Below the pieces are notes generated by a model, which ran no database searches, was not told the DNA's origin, and worked only from the letters and a program-made list of their open reading frames with translations. Positions 20,664 through 28,441 of a DNA stretch of 37,666 nucleotides are shown piece by piece. Numbering within the stretch: position 1 is the first letter of the stretch; each line of letters opens with the position of its first letter. The position numbers were made by a program, and so were the translations under genes. The stretch lies in assembly GCA_024699855.1 (NCBI GenBank), contig JAMPIQ010000020.1, positions 1 through 37,666 of the forward strand. Direction: 5' to 3'. Source of the stretch: Aphelenchoides besseyi. Its lineage: Eukaryota; Nematoda; Chromadorea; Rhabditida; Aphelenchoididae.

Positions 20664-23636
20664 GTGTGCGACGGCGGCAGCCTGTGCGCGAAGGGAACCG
20701 CTCCTGGCGATGTTCTTCTGAACGGCGCGCTGGTCAGCGCCTTCGACAAGCTCTCGATCGACGCCACCGGCAAAATCGACATGGGTGTCGTCAGTGAGGA
20801 AGTTCATAACCGCTACAAGGAATGGGGTTTCAAGGGGCTAGGCTGGGGTTCGGTCAAGCAAGCGTGGAACGATGTCGATACGACCGTCACCCGCCTTTCG
20901 GGCAATGACGTCTCGCTCAATGCCAAGGGTCCGATCACCGGTACGGGCGTGAAGATCGCCGCCGTCAACGACCTTCTGATGAAGACCGATGACACGATCC
21001 GGCTGGAAGCGGCGCAGGATGCGCTTTATTTCACGGAGAAGGGTTTTTACGTCGGCCTCAGCTTCCCGGGATCGGCCGGCATAGACGCCGCACTGAAGGG
21101 CGGCTCCGGCGGCCAGATCCTTTCCGGCCTTGCCGGCATCAATCCCATCACCGCCAAACTCGCAACGCTTGCCAATGCCGACAATGGACTTGCGGCGGGG
21201 CTGGCTGCCGTCAATCTGGCGACCACAGGTGCTTCCGTTTTCGGGAAGCCAGCGTCCGAACTCAGCAAATTGGGTATCGATGGCGGTGGTGCGGCGGTTG
21301 GCAAAGGATTAAACGACCGCCTCAATCCGCTATCGCAATTCACTGATGAAAACGGCAACTTCTCGGCCAAGAACTTTGGCATCAACCTGTCCGTCTGGAA
21401 GAGCGAACAGCGCTGGAGTGAGAGCCAGATTTCCGAACTGACGGCTGGCGGCGATATCGTCATGAAGGCCGGGCTGGACGTCATTCTGGACCAGGGCACG
21501 AAGATGGTCTCCGGCGGCGATGTCTCCATCGATGCCGGCCGCGATATCCTCATGGCGGCGCTTGTCGATTACGCAAAGGACAAATCATCTTCCTTCGGCC
21601 TGCAGCTCTCCCTGTCCTCGATCGGCTTCGATATCGGCAAGTCGAAGGGCTATGACGAGACGCTGACGAATGCCTCCATCACCGCCGCCGGAAACGTCTC
21701 GCTGACATCGGGCCGCGATACGGCGCTTCTGGGCGGCAACATCATCGGCAGGACGGTCGATCTTGATGTCGGGCGCGATCTCACCATCCTCTCGCCGCAG
21801 GCGCAGGGCTGGCGCGACGGCTTTTCCTTCGGCCTGACGGTTGGCGTCAACCCCGCCGATTGGAGCGTTCGCGGCTCGAAGGAGGACGGTTTCAAGGCAT
21901 GGTCCTCCGGCTCGGGGATTGTCGCGGCACAGGGCATCGATATCAAGGTTGCCGAAGACACCACGCTGGTCGGTGCGCTGCTTCAGGCAACCGATGGCGA
22001 TATCAGCCTCGATACCGGCACACTGACCGTGGCTGACCTGAAGGATACCGACCAGTACAAGAACGTTGGCGGGTCTATCGGCATGAGCGGCGGTGGGCTA
22101 AACTCCGTCGGTTTCTCCTACGAGAAGAAGGACAAGCAGGGCGAGACCCGCACGACGCTCGATGCCTCCGGTGAATTGAACGTCACCATCCGCGATGCGG
22201 ACAAGGACGGCATTGCTGGAACGGAGGCCGACAAGGCGGCAGCCGAGCAGCTACTCGCCTCTATCAACAAGGATGCCTCGAAGTATCAGGAAATCAACAA
22301 GGACAGCTATACCAAGCTGTCGGGTGAACTCGATGTCCAGAATCTGATCGAGTTCGGCGATAACATCAAGGCGATCCGGAACTATCAGCGGGCTATGAAC
22401 GCCGCCATTCCGGAAGCCATCGCTGCGGAAGGGCCGGAAAACGTCGACTACTATAGGCGTCTGCTGGCCAACGGTCTAACGCCGACTGAAGCGGCACGCG
22501 CTATCGAAGCCCCAGAGATCCAGCAATTCGTCTCAAGCCAGCGTGTCTGGAACGACGCGGTTGGTTTCTATGGTTCGGCGAGCAAGGTCCCGGCTGAAAT
22601 CAAGGCCGCAATTGCAAACGGTATAAAGCTTGATTTTTCTACAGGCGAACCGCTGATAAGACGGGAAGGCTGCGAAACCAATGGCTTCGGTTGCGAAGTA
22701 AAATTCCAGACGCAGAATGCTGAGGGCATGCGTCAGGCCGAGATTGCAGTTTCCAACGCGAAGTCCGAACTCGAAACGTTGGTGCCTCAATTACAAGGGC
22801 TGCTCGACAAGGCGCTTTCCGGCGACCTTACGATCAATCCTGCTGCACTGTCGCTCGAGATCGAGAAGACCAAGGCGAAGATCTCTGCCGCCATGTTCAT
22901 CTATGAGCTCTGCTATGACACGGTCGGTGAAACCTCACTCGTCAAGGTCCTGAACGACGTGGTGAATTCAACACCATCCAACGCGGGTGGCATCTACGGG
23001 GAACTTGGTGCAGCAGATGTTACAGGTTTCCTCGAGACAAGCTTCAGCGACGTCCGCCGGAAAGTCTTCTACAGCGACAAGCCGGGAGCAATCGAAACTG
23101 CAGATGAGGTTTTTCTTCTGACACCAAGCCCCGCATTCGTCGCGTCGGGCGCCAAACTCACCGGGAAGGTCATCGCAAGTGGAGCTTTGCGACTCTACGA
23201 AACAACTGCTGGCAAGTGGTTGTCGAAAGAGGCGATCGAGTATTCGATCAGCAAGGATGTAATAGCAAAATATAATCCCTTAAACAAAGGGCCGCTTCCA
23301 AATGACATCGCGCAGACGTTTAGAAGCGGAACCTATGACGAAGTGGTGACGACCAAGCCCACGACCCTCTATCGCGTGATCAGTGACGATGGAAACCCCG
23401 CTGGCGGTTACTGGACTACGGCAAAGCCTAGGGGGCCTTTGCAATCTGTTATCGATAGTGCACTCGATCAAAATTGGGGTAATAAAGCGACGCGAATAGT
23501 CGAAATGGAGGTGCCTCCAGGCACGAAATTGTTTGAGGGCGTTGCGGCCCAACAGAGGGCGCTCGTCGGCGGCGGTAATCAAATCTATTTCGATCGATCG
23601 ATCAACCCATTGAATCCCAACTGGATAAAACAATGA
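20664..23636 (+). CDS. TpsA/CdiA cassette B: long TpsA fragment with ART-like toxin domain 3 (no proper start)
   Basis: The frame is open from 20604; TpsA-like sequence begins near 20617, so the GTG at 20664 is only nominal. The N-terminal TPS secretion domain and signal peptide are missing. Residues 1-600 or so are filamentous haemagglutinin repeats (ISELTAGGDIVMKAGLDVIL; DVSIDAGRDILMAALVDYA). A pretoxin region with the Cys pair EGCETNGFGCEV follows (about 22665-22700). The C-terminal about 100 residues look like an ADP-ribosyltransferase toxin: TTLYRVISDDG (Arg), GYWTT, and a late FEGVAAQQ...GGGNQIYF segment; this is inference from the pattern. The stop TGA at 23634 overlaps the next gene by 4 bp. 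Complete reading frame over 990 codons. Confidence 0.65.
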   Translation: MCDGGSLCAKGTAPGDVLLNGALVSAFDKLSIDATGKIDMGVVSEEVHNRYKEWGFKGLGWGSVKQAWNDVDTTVTRLSGNDVSLNAKGPITGTGVKIAAVNDLLMKTDDTIRLEAAQDALYFTEKGFYVGLSFPGSAGIDAALKGGSGGQILSGLAGINPITAKLATLANADNGLAAGLAAVNLATTGASVFGKPASELSKLGIDGGGAAVGKGLNDRLNPLSQFTDENGNFSAKNFGINLSVWKSEQRWSESQISELTAGGDIVMKAGLDVILDQGTKMVSGGDVSIDAGRDILMAALVDYAKDKSSSFGLQLSLSSIGFDIGKSKGYDETLTNASITAAGNVSLTSGRDTALLGGNIIGRTVDLDVGRDLTILSPQAQGWRDGFSFGLTVGVNPADWSVRGSKEDGFKAWSSGSGIVAAQGIDIKVAEDTTLVGALLQATDGDISLDTGTLTVADLKDTDQYKNVGGSIGMSGGGLNSVGFSYEKKDKQGETRTTLDASGELNVTIRDADKDGIAGTEADKAAAEQLLASINKDASKYQEINKDSYTKLSGELDVQNLIEFGDNIKAIRNYQRAMNAAIPEAIAAEGPENVDYYRRLLANGLTPTEAARAIEAPEIQQFVSSQRVWNDAVGFYGSASKVPAEIKAAIANGIKLDFSTGEPLIRREGCETNGFGCEVKFQTQNAEGMRQAEIAVSNAKSELETLVPQLQGLLDKALSGDLTINPAALSLEIEKTKAKISAAMFIYELCYDTVGETSLVKVLNDVVNSTPSNAGGIYGELGAADVTGFLETSFSDVRRKVFYSDKPGAIETADEVFLLTPSPAFVASGAKLTGKVIASGALRLYETTAGKWLSKEAIEYSISKDVIAKYNPLNKGPLPNDIAQTFRSGTYDEVVTTKPTTLYRVISDDGNPAGGYWTTAKPRGPLQSVIDSALDQNWGNKATRIVEMEVPPGTKLFEGVAAQQRALVGGGNQIYFDRSINPLNPNWIKQ
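21596..22393 (+). repeat. Direct repeat, copy B (TpsA segment)
   Basis: Partner of 18228-19025. In this copy the TpsA reading frame continues without a break on both sides, so B looks like the parent arrangement and A the cut-off one. Confidence 0.9.
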
Positions 23637-23887
23637 AAAACTGTGACTGGGAAGAAATTTCCTCCTTCAGAAGCTTAAGCGAATATCAGCGATTTTTAGC
23701 TTGGCTCGAAGAGCAAGTAAAAAGAGGAGAGTGCGAAGAAATCGTAGAAGATAAGACTATTTTCTTTGAACCGGCCGAGCGTAAGTTTCGCTGTAGAGAG
23801 AGTGGTGAAATATGGCGCTTGTTGTGTCCTGATCCGGGCTATTTCTCAGGTTCATGGCGTCCTGAAGTGATTGGCACTGAGAGGTGA
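23633..23887 (+). CDS. Putative immunity protein 3
   Basis: Intact ORF of 84 residues. Its ATG overlaps the TGA of the toxin-3 gene (ATGA, 23633-23636), which suggests coupled translation. The protein is acidic, with an FRSLSEYQRFLAWLEEQVKR helix and a beta-rich end carrying GEIWRLLCPDPGYFSGSWRP. I recall small proteins of this layout next to ART-type toxin tips in other bacteria, which supports the pairing but is not proof. Likely cytoplasmic. Confidence 0.6.
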   Translation: MKNCDWEEISSFRSLSEYQRFLAWLEEQVKRGECEEIVEDKTIFFEPAERKFRCRESGEIWRLLCPDPGYFSGSWRPEVIGTER

Positions 23888-23933
23888 CACCAACTCAGTT
23901 CCCCGGCAATTTTACATTCCAGCGTGAATCACC

Positions 23934-24080
23934 CTACCCCATCCCCTTTGGCTTAGAAATATCCATCACCTCACGTCCCCAGACCACGCCGCGATTTGCG
24001 ATGGCTCGTGCAATATCCTCCACTTCCCGCTTCCGGGCTTGGATAATTGTCGTCGCCCGCGATAGCTCGACCTGCGGATA
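23934..24080 (-). pseudogene. Fragment of unknown gene on the opposite strand (3' end)
   Basis: On the minus strand the codons before a TAG at 23934 read like real protein (EVEDIARAIANRGVVWGREV and DISKPKGMG at the end), with normal G/C third positions, while the plus strand here shows nothing sensible. Similarity to a gene would have to start upstream, where the barnase-type remnant on the plus strand already occupies the DNA. I take it as a small inverted piece caught between two cassettes. Family not recognised. Confidence 0.3.
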
Positions 24081-24208
24081 TCGGTTACCAAGGTGGTTAT
24101 CGTGGAAAGGCGCGATTGGTGTATTCCAACGATGGAATGATATATTATTCACCTGATCACTATAAGAAACTCGAAATGATTGAAAACAGAGCAGGAGGAA
24201 TAAACTGA
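24074..24208 (+). pseudogene. Barnase-type ribonuclease toxin, 3' remnant
   Basis: The frame is open only from 24047 and has no start. From about 24074 it reads ADIGYQGGYRGKARLVYSND and then YYSPDHYKKL, ending at TGA 24206-24208. This matches the C-terminal third of barnase, with equivalents of the two catalytic-site Arg residues and the catalytic His in DHY. The N-terminal two thirds, including the region of the catalytic Glu, are absent: the residues just upstream belong to unrelated DNA. It therefore cannot make an active enzyme. The partner gene overlaps its stop codon. Confidence 0.65.
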
Positions 24209-24483
24209 AAGAGATAAAGCTAGACCTTCTGAACATTGAAACGGAAGATCAGTTCCATGATTTTGTTCAAAATAAATTAGAATTTCCTTATTATTATGGG
24301 AGAAATGCAGATGCGTTTTGGGATTGCATAACCGATATTTTCGATGAAATATCATTTCATATATTAAACTACGACAAGCAAAGTTCTTTTGTTAAAAGGC
24401 AAATAGATGTATATATCTATATGATGTTTCTATATCAAGAGAAGAGAAAAGGACGATTTTCTATTCACGTTTACTTCGATTAA
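24205..24483 (+). CDS. Barstar-family inhibitor starting at CTG
   Basis: Not preceded by ATG, GTG or TTG in frame. A strong GGAGG at 24194-24198 sits six bases before a CTG at 24205, and CTG overlaps the TGA of the barnase remnant (CTGA), exactly where an ATGA overlap would be expected. The frame runs 92 codons to TAA at 24481. The stretch LEFPYYYGRNADAFWDCITD is the barstar signature (the helix and loop that block the barnase active site); family length is about 90 residues, which fits. Codons are very AT-rich. It appears intact apart from the unusual start codon, while its toxin is destroyed. Confidence 0.75.
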   Translation: MKEIKLDLLNIETEDQFHDFVQNKLEFPYYYGRNADAFWDCITDIFDEISFHILNYDKQSSFVKRQIDVYIYMMFLYQEKRKGRFSIHVYFD

Positions 24484-24511
24484 GTGTAGAATATTTGAAG
24501 GGCTTTTAAGT

Positions 24512-24787
24512 TTGGCGCTCGACGTTTCAAACCCCTCGGTTGTCGCCGGAAAGAGGAATTGTCCGAGAGAAGCCACGAGTGGTCCGCTTGCACGTGCTTT
24601 GTTTCGATTATCATCGAAAGAGTATCAAGGGAATTTTGCTCTTTGTGGTGACAAGGATAACTACATTATTGTTGACGAGTTGGTTGATGATGCCCTTTAT
24701 TGGGCAAGAAAAAAACTCATATCTGTTGATCGCGGAACAGAACTCTATTTAAAAATTGAGCGACTGTTTACTCTTTTGAAGGAGTGA
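24512..24787 (+). CDS. Hypothetical protein at the end of the toxin/immunity array
   Basis: ORF of up to 91 residues with a nominal TTG start at 24512 and a stop at 24785, only 2 bp before the IS end. The first 25 residues are Pro/Arg-rich and may not be coding; the core (YQGNFALCGDKDNYIIVDEL; DDALYWARKKLI) is well formed and AT-rich, like the immunity genes. No toxin tip precedes it. It could be a further orphan immunity gene or the 3' part of another gene cut by rearrangement. Not recognised. Confidence 0.35.
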   Translation: MALDVSNPSVVAGKRNCPREATSGPLARALFRLSSKEYQGNFALCGDKDNYIIVDELVDDALYWARKKLISVDRGTELYLKIERLFTLLKE

Positions 24788-24865
24788 TCTGAACCCTTCA
24801 AACTGGACCGTTTTTGGTTAGAGTTTTCCGGTGCATTTTCCTGGCTGGGAAAGGAACGGAAGACG

Positions 24866-25132
24866 ATGAAAGCATCACAGTTTTCGGACGCACAGAAGGC
24901 GTTCATTCTGAAGCAGGGTGATGAAGGAGTGTCGGTTGCGGAGATCTGCCGGAAGGCGGGGATCAGCCAGGCGACCTATTTCAACTGGAAGAAAAAATAC
25001 GCGGGCATGCTGCCGCCGGAGATGAAGAAGCTGAAGCAGCTCGAGGACGAGAATGCGCGGTTGAAGAAGATCGTCGCGGACCTGACGCTGGACCGTGAGA
25101 TGTTGCAGGATGTCATTCGGCGAAAGCTCTAA
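24866..25132 (+). CDS. IS3-family transposase OrfA
   Basis: 88 residues. Helix-turn-helix DNA-binding part of the transposase ([20 protein letters not shown]) followed by a leucine-zipper-like coiled coil ([20 protein letters not shown]). In this family OrfA and OrfB are joined by -1 ribosomal frameshifting; OrfB lies in the -1 frame here and that frame is open across the OrfA end at an A-AAG run near 25123-25126, a possible slip site. Confidence 0.9.
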   Translation: MKASQFSDAQKAFILKQGDEGVSVAEICRKAGISQATYFNWKKKYAGMLPPEMKKLKQLEDENARLKKIVADLTLDREMLQDVIRRKL

Positions 25133-25152
25133 GGCCTGCTCGGAAACGCGAG

Positions 25153-25968
25153 ATGGTGAAAGGCATGTGCCGGGATTGGATGATCTCGATCCGGCGTGCC
25201 TGTGGGGCACTGAACTTCGATCGGTCGACCTACCATTACACCTCTCGCCGTGCCGATCAGGCCGGTCTGGAACGTCGTATTCGTGAGATCTGCGAGATAC
25301 GTGTTCGCTACGGCTATCGTCGCGTGCATGTATTGTTGGAGCGCGAGGGTTGGGGGACCAACATCAAGCGAACCTATCGCATTTACAGAGACTTGGGCCT
25401 GCAACTGCGTAACAAGACGCCGAAGCGACGGGTCAAAGCCAAGCTGCGGGAAGATCGGCAAATGGCCGTTGGACCGAACGATGTCTGGGCGATGGACTTC
25501 GTTCACGACCAACTCGCGACCGGCAAGAAACTGCGGGTGCTCACGGTGGTCGACACCTTCTCGCGCTATGTGCCGGTGCTTGATCCACGTCACAGCTATC
25601 GAGGTGAAGATGTCGTGCAAACCTTGGAACGGGTATGCCGGAAAGTTGGCTACCCGAAGACGATCCGTGTCGATCAGGGGACTGAGTTCGTGTCTCGCGA
25701 TCTTGACCTTTGGGCCTACGCCAAAGGCGTCACCTTGGACTTCTCACGCCCGGGCAAGCCGACCGACAATGCGTTCATTGAAGCGTTCAATGGCCGCTTC
25801 CGCGCCGAATGTCTGAATCAGCACTGGTTCCTGACCCTTGCGGATGCCCGCGAAAAGATGGAGGATTGGCGTATAGACTATAATGAGTTTCGGCCGCATG
25901 GTGCGATCGGCAATAAGGTACCGATCTCGCTGATGAAATCAGGAGGCTCAACCAGCCCGCCTCCCTGA
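25153..25968 (+). CDS. IS3-family transposase OrfB (DDE integrase)
   Basis: 271 residues from the ATG at 25153; the frame is open further upstream into OrfA for fusion. It has an HTH_21-like region ([16 protein letters not shown]) and the rve integrase core with DDE residues: Asp in [11 protein letters not shown], Asp in [13 protein letters not shown], and Glu in [18 protein letters not shown], followed by [11 protein letters not shown]. All catalytic residues are present, so the element could be active. Confidence 0.92.
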   Translation: MVKGMCRDWMISIRRACGALNFDRSTYHYTSRRADQAGLERRIREICEIRVRYGYRRVHVLLEREGWGTNIKRTYRIYRDLGLQLRNKTPKRRVKAKLREDRQMAVGPNDVWAMDFVHDQLATGKKLRVLTVVDTFSRYVPVLDPRHSYRGEDVVQTLERVCRKVGYPKTIRVDQGTEFVSRDLDLWAYAKGVTLDFSRPGKPTDNAFIEAFNGRFRAECLNQHWFLTLADAREKMEDWRIDYNEFRPHGAIGNKVPISLMKSGGSTSPPP

Positions 25969-26020
25969 ATGAAGCCGGAAAACTCTAGCCTCAGATGGTC
26001 CAGAAACCTGGGGCGGTTCA

Positions 26021-26680
26021 AAGCGAACCTATCGCATTTACAGAGACTTGGGCCTGCAACTGCGTAACAAGACGCCGAAGCGACGGGTCAAAGCCAAGCT
26101 GCGGGAAGATCGGCAAATGGCCGTTGGACCGAACGATGTCTGGGCGATGGACTTCGTTCACGACCAACTCGCGACCGGCAAGAAACTGCGGGTGCTCACG
26201 GTGGTCGACACCTTCTCGCGCTATGTGCCGGTGCTTGATCCACGTCACAGCTATCGAGGTGAAGATGTCGTGCAAACCTTGGAACGGGTATGCCGGAAAG
26301 TTGGCTACCCGAAGACGATCCGTGTCGATCAGGGGACTGAGTTCGTGTCTCGCGATCTTGACCTTTGGGCCTACGCCAAAGGCGTCACCTTGGACTTCTC
26401 ACGCCCGGGCAAGCCGACCGACAATGCGTTCATTGAAGCGTTCAATGGCCGCTTCCGCGCCGAATGTCTGAAATCAGCACTGTCCTGTTCCTGACCCTTG
26501 CGGATGCCCGCGAAAAGATGGAGGATTGGCGTATAGACTATAATGAGTTTCGGCCGCATGGTGCGATCGGCAATAAGGTACCGATCTCGCTGATGAAATC
26601 AGGAGGCTCAACCAGCCCGCCTCCCTGAATGAAGCCGGAAAACTCTAGCCTCAGATGGTCCAGAAACCTGGGGCGGTTCA
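26021..26680 (+). mobile_element. Second, 5'-truncated copy of the IS, joined to the right end of the first
   Basis: Begins exactly at the last base of copy 1 with AAGCGAACC, corresponding to internal position 25366, and repeats the sequence to the right inverted repeat. Nearly identical, except for a net 5-bp insertion near 26470-26485 that breaks the OrfB frame right after the catalytic Glu motif. Without OrfA and the first third of OrfB, it is not autonomous. Confidence 0.9.
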
Positions 26681-26681
26681 A

Positions 26682-26731
26682 GAAGCCGGAAAACTCTAGC
26701 CTCAGATGGTCCAGAAACCTGGGGCGGTTCA
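26682..26731 (+). repeat. Third copy of the IS right end only
   Basis: 50 bp starting GAAGCCGGAAAACTCTAG and ending GGTTCA, the same right inverted repeat again in the same direction. Three right ends therefore lie in tandem (ending at 26020, 26680 and 26731). Confidence 0.9.
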
Positions 26732-26896
26732 GCCCTGCCGGGACTCTAGTCGCCGCTGGATAAAAGTTCAGTGGCAGATCAGCATCGTTTCACAAATGGC
26801 GGGCTAAATTTGGTGGCATGGACACAATACTGATCTGCCGGCATTGGAGGGATACTTTCCACGAGCGACTGGATTCAAGCACAGGCTAGAGCATGA

Positions 26897-27109
26897 CATC
26901 AGCAGCGGACCCCGGCCATCGCCGACGCTTTCACGCAAAGGGAATGGGCGCTGCCGGCAACGATTGACCGGATCTATTCGCCCGCTTGCGCCGCAGAGGG
27001 TCTGGGCTGGACATCCCGCTTCGGTTTCGGCGAGGTACTTGCACAATTGGACCGGCGCAGTCTGGAGGTCCCGCCTGTGGGCGCCAATATATGCAGGAAA
27101 TCCGAATAA
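26897..27109 (+). pseudogene. 3' stump of an NAD-dependent epimerase-like gene
   Basis: Open frame from 26897 to a TAA at 27107, with core-genome codon use and no start. The C-terminal sequence (AIADAFTQREWALPATIDRI; EGLGWTSRFGFGEVLAQLDR) is typical of the end of SDR-type sugar epimerase/dehydratase proteins, in which an LGW motif closes the fold. The first 200 or so residues are missing: upstream to 26732 there is only unassignable sequence and then the IS right ends. I take it as a gene cut by the IS-linked rearrangement. It converges with clpP, 10 bp away. Confidence 0.5.
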
Positions 27110-27118
27110 CCGTCTGGC

Positions 27119-27727
27119 TTATGCCGCGATATCCTCACGAACGCCCAGAATGCGATCGATCAGGCCCCATTCTTGGGCTTCCTCCGCCGTCATGAAAAAA
27201 TCGCGGTCCATGGCCGCTTCGAATTTTTCATAGCTGTGTTTGCAATGTTCGGAATAAAGCCGCGTCATACGGTGCTTGGTCTGCCGCATCTCTTCGGCAT
27301 GGATCAGCATGTCCGACGCCTGCCCCTGGAAACCGCCCAGCGGTTGATGAATGTGGATGCTGGCATTGGGAAGGGCGCTCCGCTCGCCCGGTTCCCCCGC
27401 CATCAGCAGAAACGATCCCATGGAGCGGGCCGTTCCCATGCAGAGCGTATGAACCGGTGCGCGGATATAGTGCATGGTGTCATACATGGCGAGACCGCTG
27501 GTCACCACACCGCCCGGCGAATTGATATAGAGATGGATCGGCTTCTTCGGGTTTTCCGCCTCCAGAAACAGCAATTGCGCGCAGACCAGCGCCGAAACCG
27601 CATCGTTCACCTCGCCGTTGAGGAAGATGATCCTTTCCCGCAACAGCCGGGAATAGATATCGAAAGACCTTTCTCCCCTTGACGATTGTTCGACTACCAT
27701 AGGGACGAGTTGCATCGCTTCGCGCAT
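27119..27727 (-). CDS. clpP: ATP-dependent Clp protease proteolytic subunit (ClpP paralogue)
   Basis: Serine protease subunit that forms the barrel used by ClpA/ClpX. 202 residues, the normal length. Catalytic Ser in [13 protein letters not shown] (the usual motif is GxAASMGAxLL), His in [17 protein letters not shown], and Asp in [11 protein letters not shown]. The replacement of the usual Ala by Arg next to the Ser, and the [14 protein letters not shown] loop, suggest one of the additional ClpP paralogues found in Rhizobiales, not the main housekeeping one. Intact frame. Confidence 0.9.
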   Translation of the reverse strand: MREAMQLVPMVVEQSSRGERSFDIYSRLLRERIIFLNGEVNDAVSALVCAQLLFLEAENPKKPIHLYINSPGGVVTSGLAMYDTMHYIRAPVHTLCMGTARSMGSFLLMAGEPGERSALPNASIHIHQPLGGFQGQASDMLIHAEEMRQTKHRMTRLYSEHCKHSYEKFEAAMDRDFFMTAEEAQEWGLIDRILGVREDIAA

Positions 27728-27768
27728 CGGCGAACTCCTGTCGTTGAAATGTCGGGGAAGGTTACGGA

Positions 27769-28125
27769 TCAGGCGGCGAGCTTGATCGGCGAACCGTTGT
27801 GGTTTGCGGCGGCCTTTATCATCCGGCCGGTATTGACGGGCAGGTCATGAATGATGCGCAGGCTGGTGCCGCCATGGGCATTCGCCGCGATCCTGAAGGT
27901 GACGGTGCTTTCCAGAAATGGCGGATTATCCTCGCGCAGCCGGTAGCGAACCTCCTCACCGGGCTTGATATCGATCGCATCGGGCTCCGCCAAAGCCTCC
28001 TTCGGCAGCCAGTTTTCACGAAACGCCGGAATGCTGATGGCGCGCCAGACCTTTTGCGGCGGCTCGTCCAGATCATATTCAAGCTCGATGCCGTTTTTCG
28101 GCGCTTCCGGTGTCTGCCTGTTCAT
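27769..28125 (-). CDS. SRPBCC (AHSA1-type) protein
   Basis: 118 residues with the START-like SRPBCC fold of the Hsp90-activator-homologue group: [20 protein letters not shown] at the start, a middle [11 protein letters not shown] strand and [20 protein letters not shown]. Such proteins bind small hydrophobic ligands; many are co-encoded with an ArsR regulator, as here. Its ATG overlaps the stop of the arsR gene by 4 bp (ATGA), so the two are translationally coupled. Ligand unknown. Confidence 0.82.
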   Translation of the reverse strand: MNRQTPEAPKNGIELEYDLDEPPQKVWRAISIPAFRENWLPKEALAEPDAIDIKPGEEVRYRLREDNPPFLESTVTFRIAANAHGGTSLRIIHDLPVNTGRMIKAAANHNGSPIKLAA

Positions 28126-28436
28126 TGGTCCATATCCTTCAGCAGGAGTTTGAGAGCCTCAATGCGCTGCGGCCAGTAGGCGCGATATTTGCCGAGCCAG
28201 GCCGCAATGCGCGTCAGCCCGTCCGGATCCACCTCATAATTGACGAAACGGCCCTGCCGCTTCTCGACCACCAGCCCTGCCCCGCGCAACACGGAAAGAT
28301 GCTGCGACATGGCCGGCTGGCTGATCTCGATCCCCTCACGCAGGGCGGAAGCGTTCATGGCGCCATCCGCCAGCCTTTCGAAAATGGCGCGGCGCGTCGG
28401 ATCGGCCAGCGCCCGGAAAATATCTTTCTCTGTCAT
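28122..28436 (-). CDS. ArsR-family transcriptional regulator
   Basis: Winged-helix repressor of about 104 residues from the ATG at 28436 (MTEKDIFRALADPTRRAIFE). Recognition helix in ISQPAMSQHLSVLRGAGLV, wing in VEKRQGRFVNYEVD. No Cys metal box is seen, so it belongs to the SRPBCC-linked, non-metal type. A longer start at 28469 would run across the palindrome at 28442-28463, which is a better candidate for the operator; I therefore chose 28436. First gene of a two-gene operon. Confidence 0.85.
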   Translation of the reverse strand: MTEKDIFRALADPTRRAIFERLADGAMNASALREGIEISQPAMSQHLSVLRGAGLVVEKRQGRFVNYEVDPDGLTRIAAWLGKYRAYWPQRIEALKLLLKDMDQ

Positions 28437-28441
28437 AGCAA

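Larger units (their letters stand above)
24790..26020 (+). mobile_element. IS3-family insertion sequence (IS407-group type), apparently complete
   Basis: About 1231 bp. The left end at 24790 starts TGAACC; the right end at 26015-26020 is GGTTCA. The terminal 50 bp of both ends share TGAACC, TGGACC and TAGAGTTTTCCGG in the same order, giving imperfect inverted repeats. It encodes OrfA and OrfB in the usual overlapping arrangement. No clear target duplication is seen, because the right side continues into further partial copies. Confidence 0.85.

Noticed and set aside
25995..26494. Separate transposase gene
   Set aside because: It is a truncated duplicate of OrfB (26021-26680), already described as a partial IS copy.
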